A stretch of 48,055 nucleotides of DNA from UBA6398 sp963644855. Lineage in GTDB: Bacteria; Bacteroidota; Bacteroidia; Bacteroidales; Bacteroidaceae. The DNA lies in the NCBI GenBank assembly GCA_963644855.1, contig CAVIQL010000019.1, positions 1 to 48,055 on the forward strand, given 5' to 3'. Shown here one piece after another: positions 41,436 to 48,055 of this stretch (position 1 is the first letter of the stretch; every line of letters starts with the position of its first letter). The translations under genes were made by a program, and so were the position numbers. Below the pieces are notes generated by a model. The model made no database searches. It worked only from the letters and a program-made list of their open reading frames with translations, and had not been told where the DNA came from.

Positions 41436-42758
41436 ATGAACAATATAACAAGACTTTTTCTTGCAGGCGCAGCGCTTGTCGCGTTTGCATTGACTCCTAT
41501 GAAATCGAAAGCGCAGGCAAACGACGATCCGGATACAAAGTATGCTGTGGAATTGTTGAAAACCGGTACAGTGGCTCCCGATTTTAGCTTGAAAAATCTT
41601 GAGGGAAAAACCGTGAAACTCTCAGATTTCAAGGGGAAATACGTAGTGATTGATTTTTGGGCTTCGTGGTGTCCCGATTGTCGCAAAGATATTCCCGAAG
41701 TGCAGCGTATGTATAAGAATTTTCATGCCAAAGGCGTGGAGTTTGTGGGAGTTTCTTTTGATACCGACAAGACAAAATGGGGCGATGCCGTAAAGAAATA
41801 CAATATAGAATATCCTCAGGTGAGCGAATTGGTGAAGTTTCACGACACCAAGATATCCCAAGCCTATGGAGTGAAGTGGATTCCGTCGATGTTCCTTATC
41901 GATAAGGACGGAAAGGTTGTGTTGTCTACCGTGCTCTCGTATAAAATGGAGAAGAAACTCACCGAAATGTTTGCCGACAAGAATGCAATTGCCGGTACGC
42001 GCGAAAAAGTGGTGATAGGAGGGAGCAAAGGCAAACTCTCAGCCATTATTCAGAAACCAGAACTGAAAGCGGGCGAAAAAGTGCCGATGGCGATATTAAT
42101 GCACGGGTTTACAGCCGACAAAGATAGCCGCATAATAGCATTGCTTGCCGACTCGCTTCAAGCTCGAGGCATAGCGTCGATACGTTTCGACTTCAACGGA
42201 CACGGAGAAAGCGAGGGCGATTTCCAGGAAATGACAGTGCCCAACGAAATAGAGGACGCAAAAATGGTATATGAGCATGTAAAAGCCCTGCCATACGTGA
42301 GCGATGTGGCTCTTGCGGGACATTCGCAAGGCGGAGTGGTTGCAAGTATGGTTGCCGGCGAATTAGGAAATGATAAAGTCAAAGCAGTGGTGTTGTTTGC
42401 GCCGGCTGCTGTTTTGCGCGACGATGTCATTCGCGGCAATACCATGGGCGCTTTCTACAATCCCTTGGATCCGCCCGAATATGTGCAACTTGGCAACAAG
42501 AAACTCGGAGGCGATTTTATACGCACGGCTTTCAGTTTGCCCATTTATCCTACCGCAGCAAAATATACCGGAGCAGCGTGCATCATACACGGCAATGGCG
42601 ACCGCATAGTGCCTTATACTTACGGCGAAAGGTATCATGAAATATGGCAAAACAGCCAGTTGCATATCCTTGAAGGCTATGATCATGGTTTTTCGCAGAA
42701 CGAATATCGTGCAACCAGTATAGCCGCCTCGTTTTTGTATGACACATTGAAAAACTAA
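41436..42758 (+). CDS. Exported fusion of TlpA-like thioredoxin and alpha/beta hydrolase
   Basis: The 440 residues are a signal peptide (about 1-27, ending SKA then Gln), a TlpA/AhpC-type thioredoxin domain at about 45-180, and an alpha/beta-hydrolase domain at about 190-440. The thioredoxin part has GTVAPDFSLKNLEGKTVKLSD, the redox motif WCPDC (Cys79, Cys82) and the cis-Pro region KWIPSMFLIDKDG. The hydrolase part has MAILMHGFTADKDS, the nucleophile elbow GHSQGGVVAS (Ser about 297), GNGDRIVP (Asp) and YDHGFS (His), resembling cinnamoyl/feruloyl esterases. All active-site residues are present in both halves. The combination suggests a periplasmic esterase tied to disulphide or peroxide chemistry, but no such role is established. 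Confidence 0.9.
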   Translation: MNNITRLFLAGAALVAFALTPMKSKAQANDDPDTKYAVELLKTGTVAPDFSLKNLEGKTVKLSDFKGKYVVIDFWASWCPDCRKDIPEVQRMYKNFHAKGVEFVGVSFDTDKTKWGDAVKKYNIEYPQVSELVKFHDTKISQAYGVKWIPSMFLIDKDGKVVLSTVLSYKMEKKLTEMFADKNAIAGTREKVVIGGSKGKLSAIIQKPELKAGEKVPMAILMHGFTADKDSRIIALLADSLQARGIASIRFDFNGHGESEGDFQEMTVPNEIEDAKMVYEHVKALPYVSDVALAGHSQGGVVASMVAGELGNDKVKAVVLFAPAAVLRDDVIRGNTMGAFYNPLDPPEYVQLGNKKLGGDFIRTAFSLPIYPTAAKYTGAACIIHGNGDRIVPYTYGERYHEIWQNSQLHILEGYDHGFSQNEYRATSIAASFLYDTLKN

Positions 42759-42826
42759 TGCCTTGCAAATCGCAAGCTACAAGTCAACGGAAAAATTAGT
42801 ATTTTTGTAGTTCAAAAAATTACTCT

Positions 42827-43675
42827 ATGCAAACAAACGAAGAACTCATAGACAAATTGATTGATTTGTCTTTTGCCGAAGATATAGGCGATGGAGACTG
42901 CACAACCTTGTGTTGCATTCCCGAAACGGCAATGGGACGCTCCAAAGTGCTTATCAAACAGCCGGGAATACTTGCTGGTGTGGAGATAGCCAAACGTATT
43001 TTCCATAAATTCGACCCCGACTTGAAAATCGAGGTTTTGATAAACGACGGAGCCGAAGTAAAACCGGGCGATGTGGCTATGGTGGTAAGCGGAAAGATAC
43101 GCAGTCTGTTGCAAACAGAGAGACTTATGCTCAATGTTATGCAGCGCATGAGCGGCGTGGCTACCACTACACACAAATACCAGGAACTTTTGAAAGGAAC
43201 GCACACCAAAGTGCTCGATACCCGTAAAACAACTCCCGGTATGCGTGTGCTCGAAAAAATGGCGGTGAAAATTGGCGGCGGTGCCAATCATCGTATGGGA
43301 CTTTTCGATATGATTTTGCTCAAAGACAACCATGTGGATTTTGCCGGCGGCATAGAAAACGCTATCGACCGATGCCACGAATATCTAAAACAGACGGGCA
43401 AAAAATTAAAAATAGAAATAGAAGTGCGTTCGTTTGACGAACTTCAACGGGTGATGCAGCATGGTGGCGTGGATCGCATTATGCTCGACAATTTCTCAGT
43501 TGCCGACACGCGTAAAGCCGTTGAAATAATAGCGGGAAAGTATGAAACCGAATCGAGTGGCGGAATTACTTTCGAAACAATCAGAGGATACGCAGAATGT
43601 GGCGTAGATTATATATCCGTAGGAGCACTCACTCATTCGGTAAAGAGTTTGGACATTTCATTCAAAGCATGCTGA
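42827..43675 (+). CDS. nadC: Nicotinate-nucleotide pyrophosphorylase (carboxylating)
   Basis: NadC makes nicotinate mononucleotide from quinolinate and PRPP in NAD synthesis. The 282 residues carry the conserved Arg/Lys/His pocket: ERLMLNVMQRMSGVAT, then DTRKTTPGMRVLEKMAVKIGGGANHRMGLFD, then LLKDNH. The C-terminal half has EIEVRSFDEL, DRIMLDNFS and VDYISVGALTHS. Length and motifs are normal. The C69 peptidase ATG follows 5 nt after its stop, so they are probably co-transcribed. No nadA or nadB is nearby. Confidence 0.97.
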   Translation: MQTNEELIDKLIDLSFAEDIGDGDCTTLCCIPETAMGRSKVLIKQPGILAGVEIAKRIFHKFDPDLKIEVLINDGAEVKPGDVAMVVSGKIRSLLQTERLMLNVMQRMSGVATTTHKYQELLKGTHTKVLDTRKTTPGMRVLEKMAVKIGGGANHRMGLFDMILLKDNHVDFAGGIENAIDRCHEYLKQTGKKLKIEIEVRSFDELQRVMQHGGVDRIMLDNFSVADTRKAVEIIAGKYETESSGGITFETIRGYAECGVDYISVGALTHSVKSLDISFKAC

Positions 43676-43680
43676 CAAAA

Positions 43681-45327
43681 ATGAAAGCAATCTTCAAAAT
43701 ATTGACAGGTGTATTGCTCGCCGCTTATTCCATGCCGGCAGCATTTGGTTGCACCAATTTTATTGTAGGTAAAAAAGCGTCTGCCGATGGTTCGGTATTT
43801 ATTTCTTACGCAGCCGATAACTATGGAATGTATGGCTTCTTGTATCATCGCAATCCCGGAACTCATGCAAAAGGAACTACAAGAGACGTAATATATTGGG
43901 ATACTAATAAATTTCTCGGCAAAATTCCCGAAGCACCAGTAACATATAATGTAGTAGGTAATATAAACGAAAACCAAGTAGCTATTGCCGAAACAACATT
44001 TGGCGGTCGTGAAGAATTGGTTGACACTACTGCAACGATGGATTACGGAAGCATGATTTATATTGCCTTGGAACGTGCAAAAACTGCGCGGGAAGCTATA
44101 AAAATAATGACGGATCTTGCTGCAACTTATGGCTATAATAGCGAGGGGGAAACCTTTACAATTGCCGATAAGAACGAGGCGTGGATAATGGAAATGGTTG
44201 GTAAGGGAAATGTAGAGAAAGGTGCCGTATGGGTGGCCGTTCGCGTTCCTGATGATTGCGTTTGTGCGCACGCCAATCAGAGTCGTATCCATAAATTCGA
44301 CATGAAAGACAAGGAAAACGTGCTTTATTCAAAGGATGTAGTGAAATTTGCGCGTAAACAAGGCTATTTTAATGGTAAGGATGCGGATTTTGATTTTGCC
44401 AACGCTTATTGTCCTGCCACTTTTAGCGGATTGAGATATTGCGAGGCAAGAGTATGGAGTTTCTTTAATCGTTGGACTGATGGCATGGACAAATATCTTC
44501 CCTATGCCTCGGGAAAAGATTTGAAAGCAGAGCCGATGCCTTTGTTTATCAAGCCAAAGAGAAAACTTTCGGTGGGAGATGTGATGAATTGCATGCGCGA
44601 TCATTACGAAGGAACTCCTTTTGATATGACCAAAGATGCTGGTAGCGGAGTTTATAACGCTCCTTATCGTCCTTCTCCATTGTCATGGAAATATAATGGC
44701 AAAGAATATTTCAACGAACGTCCTGCTTCTACCCAACAAAGTGGCTTTGTGTTTGTGGCACAGTTGCGTTCGAATTTACCAGACCCTATAGGCGGAGTGA
44801 TATGGTTTGCTAACGATGATGCAAATATGGTTGCTTTCACGCCAATGTATTGTTGTATTACCAAATCGCCCGAATGTTTTTCCGCGAAAACCGCAGATGG
44901 CGTAACTTTCTCTTGGAAATCGGCTTTTTGGGTTTGTAATTGGGTTTCGAATATGGTTTACCCGCGATATTCCATGATGTTTGGTGATCTTGAGAAACTA
45001 CGTAATAAATTGGAAAATACTTATTTTGCAAATCAAAGTGCGTTGGAAATAAAAGCCAAGGAATTGTATGAGCAATCTGAAGCAAAGGCGGTAGAATATC
45101 TTACTAATTATTCTGATACAACGGCACAATCGATGTTGGCGCAATGGAAGAAATTAGGCGAATTCCTTATCGTGAAATATAATGACCAAGTGGTTAAGCC
45201 CGAAAAGGATGGAAAATTCTTGCGTAACGCAGAAGGATTGGGCGAGACGGTGAAACGTCCGGGCTTCCCCGAAGAATATAGAAAAGTAATAGTAGATGAG
45301 ACAGGTGATAAATATCTTGTCCCCTAA
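43681..45327 (+). CDS. Exported C69-family dipeptidase
   Basis: The frame extends back to 43597 inside nadC, but the ATG at 43681 gives a signal peptide (MKAIFKILTGVLLAAYSMPAAFG). Cleavage exposes Cys24 of CTNFIVGKKASADGS, the N-terminal nucleophile of C69 (Ntn-hydrolase) peptidases; the product is 548 aa. Further blocks are QVAIAETTFGGREEL, EAWIMEMVGKG and ANQSRIHKFD. These enzymes cleave dipeptides and are common in Bacteroidetes that ferment peptides. Cleavage of the signal peptide would both export and activate it. Confidence 0.92.
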   Translation: MKAIFKILTGVLLAAYSMPAAFGCTNFIVGKKASADGSVFISYAADNYGMYGFLYHRNPGTHAKGTTRDVIYWDTNKFLGKIPEAPVTYNVVGNINENQVAIAETTFGGREELVDTTATMDYGSMIYIALERAKTAREAIKIMTDLAATYGYNSEGETFTIADKNEAWIMEMVGKGNVEKGAVWVAVRVPDDCVCAHANQSRIHKFDMKDKENVLYSKDVVKFARKQGYFNGKDADFDFANAYCPATFSGLRYCEARVWSFFNRWTDGMDKYLPYASGKDLKAEPMPLFIKPKRKLSVGDVMNCMRDHYEGTPFDMTKDAGSGVYNAPYRPSPLSWKYNGKEYFNERPASTQQSGFVFVAQLRSNLPDPIGGVIWFANDDANMVAFTPMYCCITKSPECFSAKTADGVTFSWKSAFWVCNWVSNMVYPRYSMMFGDLEKLRNKLENTYFANQSALEIKAKELYEQSEAKAVEYLTNYSDTTAQSMLAQWKKLGEFLIVKYNDQVVKPEKDGKFLRNAEGLGETVKRPGFPEEYRKVIVDETGDKYLVP

Positions 45328-45352
45328 AGAATGATATAAAAACAATAATACA

Positions 45353-47098
45353 ATGGATAATACAGAGACAATAAAACTATGTGAGCAAAAAGCACAGCAA
45401 TGGCTTGATTCTCCTGTTTATGATGAGGATACGAAAAAAGCTGTTCGTGAAATGTTGGCAAACTCCGATAAGACGGAACTTATTGATTCTTTTTATCAGA
45501 ACCTTTCATTTGGAACTGGTGGCTTGCGCGGAATAATGGGACCGGGTACAAATCGTATGAACATCTATACGGTTGGAGGTGCTACCCAAGGTTTGGCAAA
45601 CTATCTGAAGAAGAATTTTGCTGACCGCAAAGAGATTTCTGTTGTTGTTGGTCATGATTGCCGCAATAATAGCCGTTTGTTTGCTGAGATTTCGGCAGAT
45701 ATTTTTTCTGCCAATGGAATAAAGGTATATCTCTTTGATGATATGCGTCCTACTCCGGAGATTTCTTTCGCAATACGTCATTTTGGTTGTCAGAGCGGAA
45801 TTATTATAACCGCTTCTCACAATCCCAAAGAATACAATGGTTACAAGGCTTATTGGGACGATGGTGCGCAGGTGCTTGCGCCGCATGATCAAGGTATAAT
45901 CGATGAGGTGAACAATGTTCTCCCCGAAAATATAAAATTCAAGGGCAATGCCGAACTCATAGAGACTATTGGCAAGGCTGTTGACGATGAGTATTTGCGC
46001 CAGGTAAAAACTCTTTCGATCGATCCCGAAGTAATTCAGAAGCAGAAGGATTTGAAGATTGTTTACACGCCTCTTCATGGTACGGGCATGATGCTTATTC
46101 CGCAATCTATGAAACTTTGGGGATTTGAAAACGTGAATTGTGTGCCCGAGCAGATGGTGAAAGACGGTAATTTCCCAACGGTGGTAAGTCCTAATCCCGA
46201 AAATGCCGAAGCACTTACGCTTGCGATAAAATTGGCCAAGAGCATTGATGCCGACATTGTGATGGCGAGTGATCCAGATGCCGACCGCGTTGGAATGGCT
46301 TGCAAAGACAATAAAGGTGAGTGGGTTTTGATGGACGGAAATCAGACTTGCATGATTTTCCTCTACTATATCATCAACAATCGTATTGCTACGCATCAGA
46401 TGAAGGGCGATGAATTCATTGTCAAAACAATTGTTACCACGGAGCTTGTAAAGGAGATTGCAAAGAAAAACAACGTTGAGATGTTTGACGTTTATACCGG
46501 CTTCAAATGGATTGCTCGTGAAATTCGTTTGAACGAAGGCAAGAAAAAATATATTGGCGGCGGTGAGGAAAGCTACGGTTTCCTTGCAGAAGACTTTGTT
46601 CGCGATAAAGATGCAGTGTCTGCTTGCACGCTTTTGGCTGAGATTTGCGCATGGGCAAAGAATCAAGGCAAAACTTTGTTTGATATTCTTATGGACATAT
46701 ACGTTGAATATGGTTTCCGTCTAAACAAGACCATAAATGTAGTTAAGCCCGGAAAGAGTGGAGCAGATGAAATTAAGGCTATGATGGACAAGTTCCGCAC
46801 AACACCGCCTACGGAAATCGCTGGTTCAAAGGTTGTGGTGGTGAAAGACTACAAAACTCTCACCGAAACCGATGCTGATGGCAAGGTTTCAAAGCTTGAT
46901 ATGCCTGAGTCGAGCAATGTTTTGCAATGGTTCACAGAAGACGATACCAAAGTGAGTGTTCGCCCGTCGGGAACGGAGCCTAAAATTAAATTCTATATAG
47001 AAGTAAAGGGCGAGATGGGTTGTGCCCATTGTTTCAAGGGAGCAAACGATGCTGCGTTGAAGAAGATTGATGCGGTGAGGGCTTCACTTAATATTTGA
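45353..47098 (+). CDS. Phosphoglucomutase/phosphomannomutase family enzyme
   Basis: The 581-residue alpha-D-phosphohexomutase shows its four signatures: GTGGLRGIMGPGTNRMN near the start, the phosphoserine loop ITASHNPKEYNGYKAYW (Ser about 155), the metal loop MASDPDADRVGMA, and GGGEESYGFLAEDFVRDKD with the C-terminal phosphate-binding VRPSGTEPKIKFY. It interconverts hexose 1- and 6-phosphates and links the alpha-glucan enzymes of this window to glycolysis. The long form (about 580 aa) fits PgcA-type phosphoglucomutases. It has a strong terminator. Confidence 0.93.
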   Translation: MDNTETIKLCEQKAQQWLDSPVYDEDTKKAVREMLANSDKTELIDSFYQNLSFGTGGLRGIMGPGTNRMNIYTVGGATQGLANYLKKNFADRKEISVVVGHDCRNNSRLFAEISADIFSANGIKVYLFDDMRPTPEISFAIRHFGCQSGIIITASHNPKEYNGYKAYWDDGAQVLAPHDQGIIDEVNNVLPENIKFKGNAELIETIGKAVDDEYLRQVKTLSIDPEVIQKQKDLKIVYTPLHGTGMMLIPQSMKLWGFENVNCVPEQMVKDGNFPTVVSPNPENAEALTLAIKLAKSIDADIVMASDPDADRVGMACKDNKGEWVLMDGNQTCMIFLYYIINNRIATHQMKGDEFIVKTIVTTELVKEIAKKNNVEMFDVYTGFKWIAREIRLNEGKKKYIGGGEESYGFLAEDFVRDKDAVSACTLLAEICAWAKNQGKTLFDILMDIYVEYGFRLNKTINVVKPGKSGADEIKAMMDKFRTTPPTEIAGSKVVVVKDYKTLTETDADGKVSKLDMPESSNVLQWFTEDDTKVSVRPSGTEPKIKFYIEVKGEMGCAHCFKGANDAALKKIDAVRASLNI

Positions 47099-47121
47099 AT
47101 AGCATGTTAGAATAAAGATTT

Positions 47122-47162
47122 GCGGGGTGTTCTTCATACAAATAGAGAATGCCCCGCTTTTT
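47122..47162 (+). terminator. Terminator of the phosphohexomutase gene
   Basis: The 12-bp stem GCGGGGTGTTCT (47122-47133) pairs with AGAATGCCCCGC (47146-47157) through two G-U pairs, followed by TTTTTAG. Confidence 0.9.
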
Positions 47163-47167
47163 AGTAT

Positions 47168-47950
47168 ATGGTTATGGAAAATACTAAATGGTTTATATTC
47201 TGTGGCGGAAAACTTCTTTTGAAAAAAGGGGAGGGTGATGACGATTTCGAAGTTCCGGTGAGTGATGTGCCGCCAATTTCTACCGAAGTGCCGACGCATG
47301 TACATTCGTTTGAGATGGAAAATGGTTTGGCCAAGTCGTTTGTGATCAACGATGAGGTTTCTTTGCCCAAGGGTATGGAGTTTGTCCCGTTGCGTAGAAG
47401 TTTCTTTCTTTTGCCGTCGGAAATTTATCGAATGGCAGGAAAGATGGAAGAACTGATATACTGGGACAAGGAAACGCAATATTGCGGACGTTGCGGCGGA
47501 AAGCTCGAATATTCTTCTCCCATAAGTAAGAAATGCAAAAGTTGCGGTCATACGGTTTGGCCTGGGCTTCAGATTGCAATAATAGTGCTTGTGAAGCGTG
47601 GCAACGAGGTTTTGCTTGTACAGTCCAAGGGTTTCAAGGGCGATTATATGGGACTTATTGCTGGTTTTGTCGAGACTGGCGAAACTCTTGAACAGGCTGT
47701 GAGGCGAGAGGTTATGGAAGAAACGCAAGTGGAATTGAAAAGTGTGAGATATGTAAAGAGTCAAGCGTGGCCATATCCGTGCAATTTAATGGCAGGTTTC
47801 GTTGCGGAATACGAAAGTGGGGAAGTGGCGATACAAGAGTCGGAATTGCGAAAGGGTGGTTGGTTTACCCGTGAAAACCTGCCTGCTTTGCCCGATGAGG
47901 CAAGCATTGCCAGGCAACTTATAGAGGCTTGGAAAAAATGCAAGATATAA
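47168..47950 (+). CDS. nudC: NAD(H) pyrophosphatase (NudC-type Nudix hydrolase)
   Basis: It cleaves NAD(H) to NMN(H) and AMP and, in known members, removes NAD caps from RNA. The 260 residues show an N-terminal domain and a zinc ribbon (YCGRCGGKLEY, then CKSCGHTVWPG; four Cys). The Nudix box follows (GFVETGETLEQAVRREVMEETQVEL), then the NudC hallmark SQAWPYPCNLM. The start may be the ATG at 47168 or the one at 47174. It lies just after the phosphohexomutase terminator and ends at a strong hairpin. Confidence 0.95.
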   Translation: MVMENTKWFIFCGGKLLLKKGEGDDDFEVPVSDVPPISTEVPTHVHSFEMENGLAKSFVINDEVSLPKGMEFVPLRRSFFLLPSEIYRMAGKMEELIYWDKETQYCGRCGGKLEYSSPISKKCKSCGHTVWPGLQIAIIVLVKRGNEVLLVQSKGFKGDYMGLIAGFVETGETLEQAVRREVMEETQVELKSVRYVKSQAWPYPCNLMAGFVAEYESGEVAIQESELRKGGWFTRENLPALPDEASIARQLIEAWKKCKI

Positions 47951-47954
47951 AATC

Positions 47955-47987
47955 AAAAGAGTCATCTTGTTTCAAGATGACTCTTTT
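47955..47987. terminator. Bidirectional terminator between nudC and tRNA-His
   Basis: A perfect 15-bp stem (47955-47969 with 47973-47987, core GAGTCATCTTG/CAAGATGACTC) with a TTT loop has A/T runs at both ends. It can stop both the plus-strand nudC and the minus-strand tRNA transcript. Confidence 0.9.
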
Positions 47988-47992
47988 GGTAG

Positions 47993-48055
47993 GGTGGGTA
48001 GTGGGACTCGAACCCACGACATTCAGAACCACAATCTGACGCTCTAACCAACTGA
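47993..48055 (-). tRNA. tRNA-His (GTG anticodon), 5' end beyond the window
   Basis: On the minus strand the anticodon arm TCAGA-TTGTGGT-TCTGA holds anticodon GTG (plus-strand bases 48030-48032). The T arm is GTGGG-TTCGAGT-CCCAC, and the acceptor 3' strand TACCCAC is followed by discriminator C73, the mark of tRNA-His. CCA is not encoded. The D arm starts but the 5' acceptor strand is cut off by the window edge. Confidence 0.97.

Noticed and set aside
45506..46666. A 386-codon minus-strand frame opposite the phosphohexomutase gene
   Set aside because: The plus strand encodes a complete enzyme with all motifs; the minus product has no domain or signal features.

Overview
The window is a chromosomal segment of a Bacteroidales bacterium; the genus cannot be fixed from sequence alone. 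Three things point there. Many genes are preceded by the Bacteroidetes -7 promoter box TAnnTTTG rather than by a strong Shine-Dalgarno sequence. The gene content is typical: a Porin_10-like outer-membrane protein, a GIN/DUF2807 adhesin-like protein with an ECF sigma factor, pyruvate phosphate dikinase, agmatine deiminase with N-carbamoylputrescine amidase, a GH29 fucosidase, and a secreted protein ending in a type IX-like sorting tail. S16 carries a long Ala/Lys/Glu tail. I see no prophage, transposase, CRISPR array or rRNA. The only RNA gene is a tRNA-His cut by the right edge.

Layout. 1-2535 (+): an M15-like peptidase fold protein (5' cut by the window), truA and an EamA transporter, in tight succession. 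2678-4752 (-): an acyltransferase and an endonuclease/phosphatase overlapping by 4 nt. 4837-11870 (+): OPT transporter, rpsP, guaA and a porin, each with its own promoter. 12131-20210 (+): PBP1A, kdsB, a MORN-repeat secreted protein, a eukaryote-like glycogen branching enzyme, a membrane protein of unknown role and a stand-alone NrdJ C-terminal domain. 20294-29313 (-): a triple-repeat secreted protein; a GIN-protein/ECF sigma/anti-sigma/small secreted protein operon; a cytosolic GH13 amylase; fabD; an Asn-rich secreted protein. 29522-30706 (+): an orphan histidine kinase. 30930-34307 (-): fucosidase, aguA, aguB. 34575-37722 (-): two unknown lipoprotein-like genes. 38070-40790 (-): ppdK. 41436-47950 (+): a thioredoxin-hydrolase fusion, nadC, a C69 dipeptidase, a phosphohexomutase and nudC. 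The tRNA-His follows on the minus strand.

The most striking feature is a family of short modular repeats at ten places about every 3-6 kb. Each copy is a run of one to four units with a period of almost exactly 21 bp. A unit consists of an AT-rich connector (usually TATTTAAAnAA, sometimes CGYAAAAAC or its complement) and a roughly 10-bp word (usually TGTCnGACAT or ATATCnGATAT, sometimes CAAGGCATC). Neighbouring words often differ so that they are complementary and can form hairpins; one copy is a 42-bp perfect palindrome. Nine copies are intergenic. One sits in frame inside a coding sequence, adding heptapeptide repeats. I see no ORF inside the copies and no obvious target-site duplications. 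They resemble in spirit, not in sequence, small mosaic repeats such as the P. gingivalis BrickBuilt elements or Rickettsia palindromic elements.

Metabolically, glgB, the GH13 amylase, the phosphohexomutase and ppdK together suggest glycogen/alpha-glucan storage and glycolytic flux control. kdsB, PBP1A and the porin serve the envelope.
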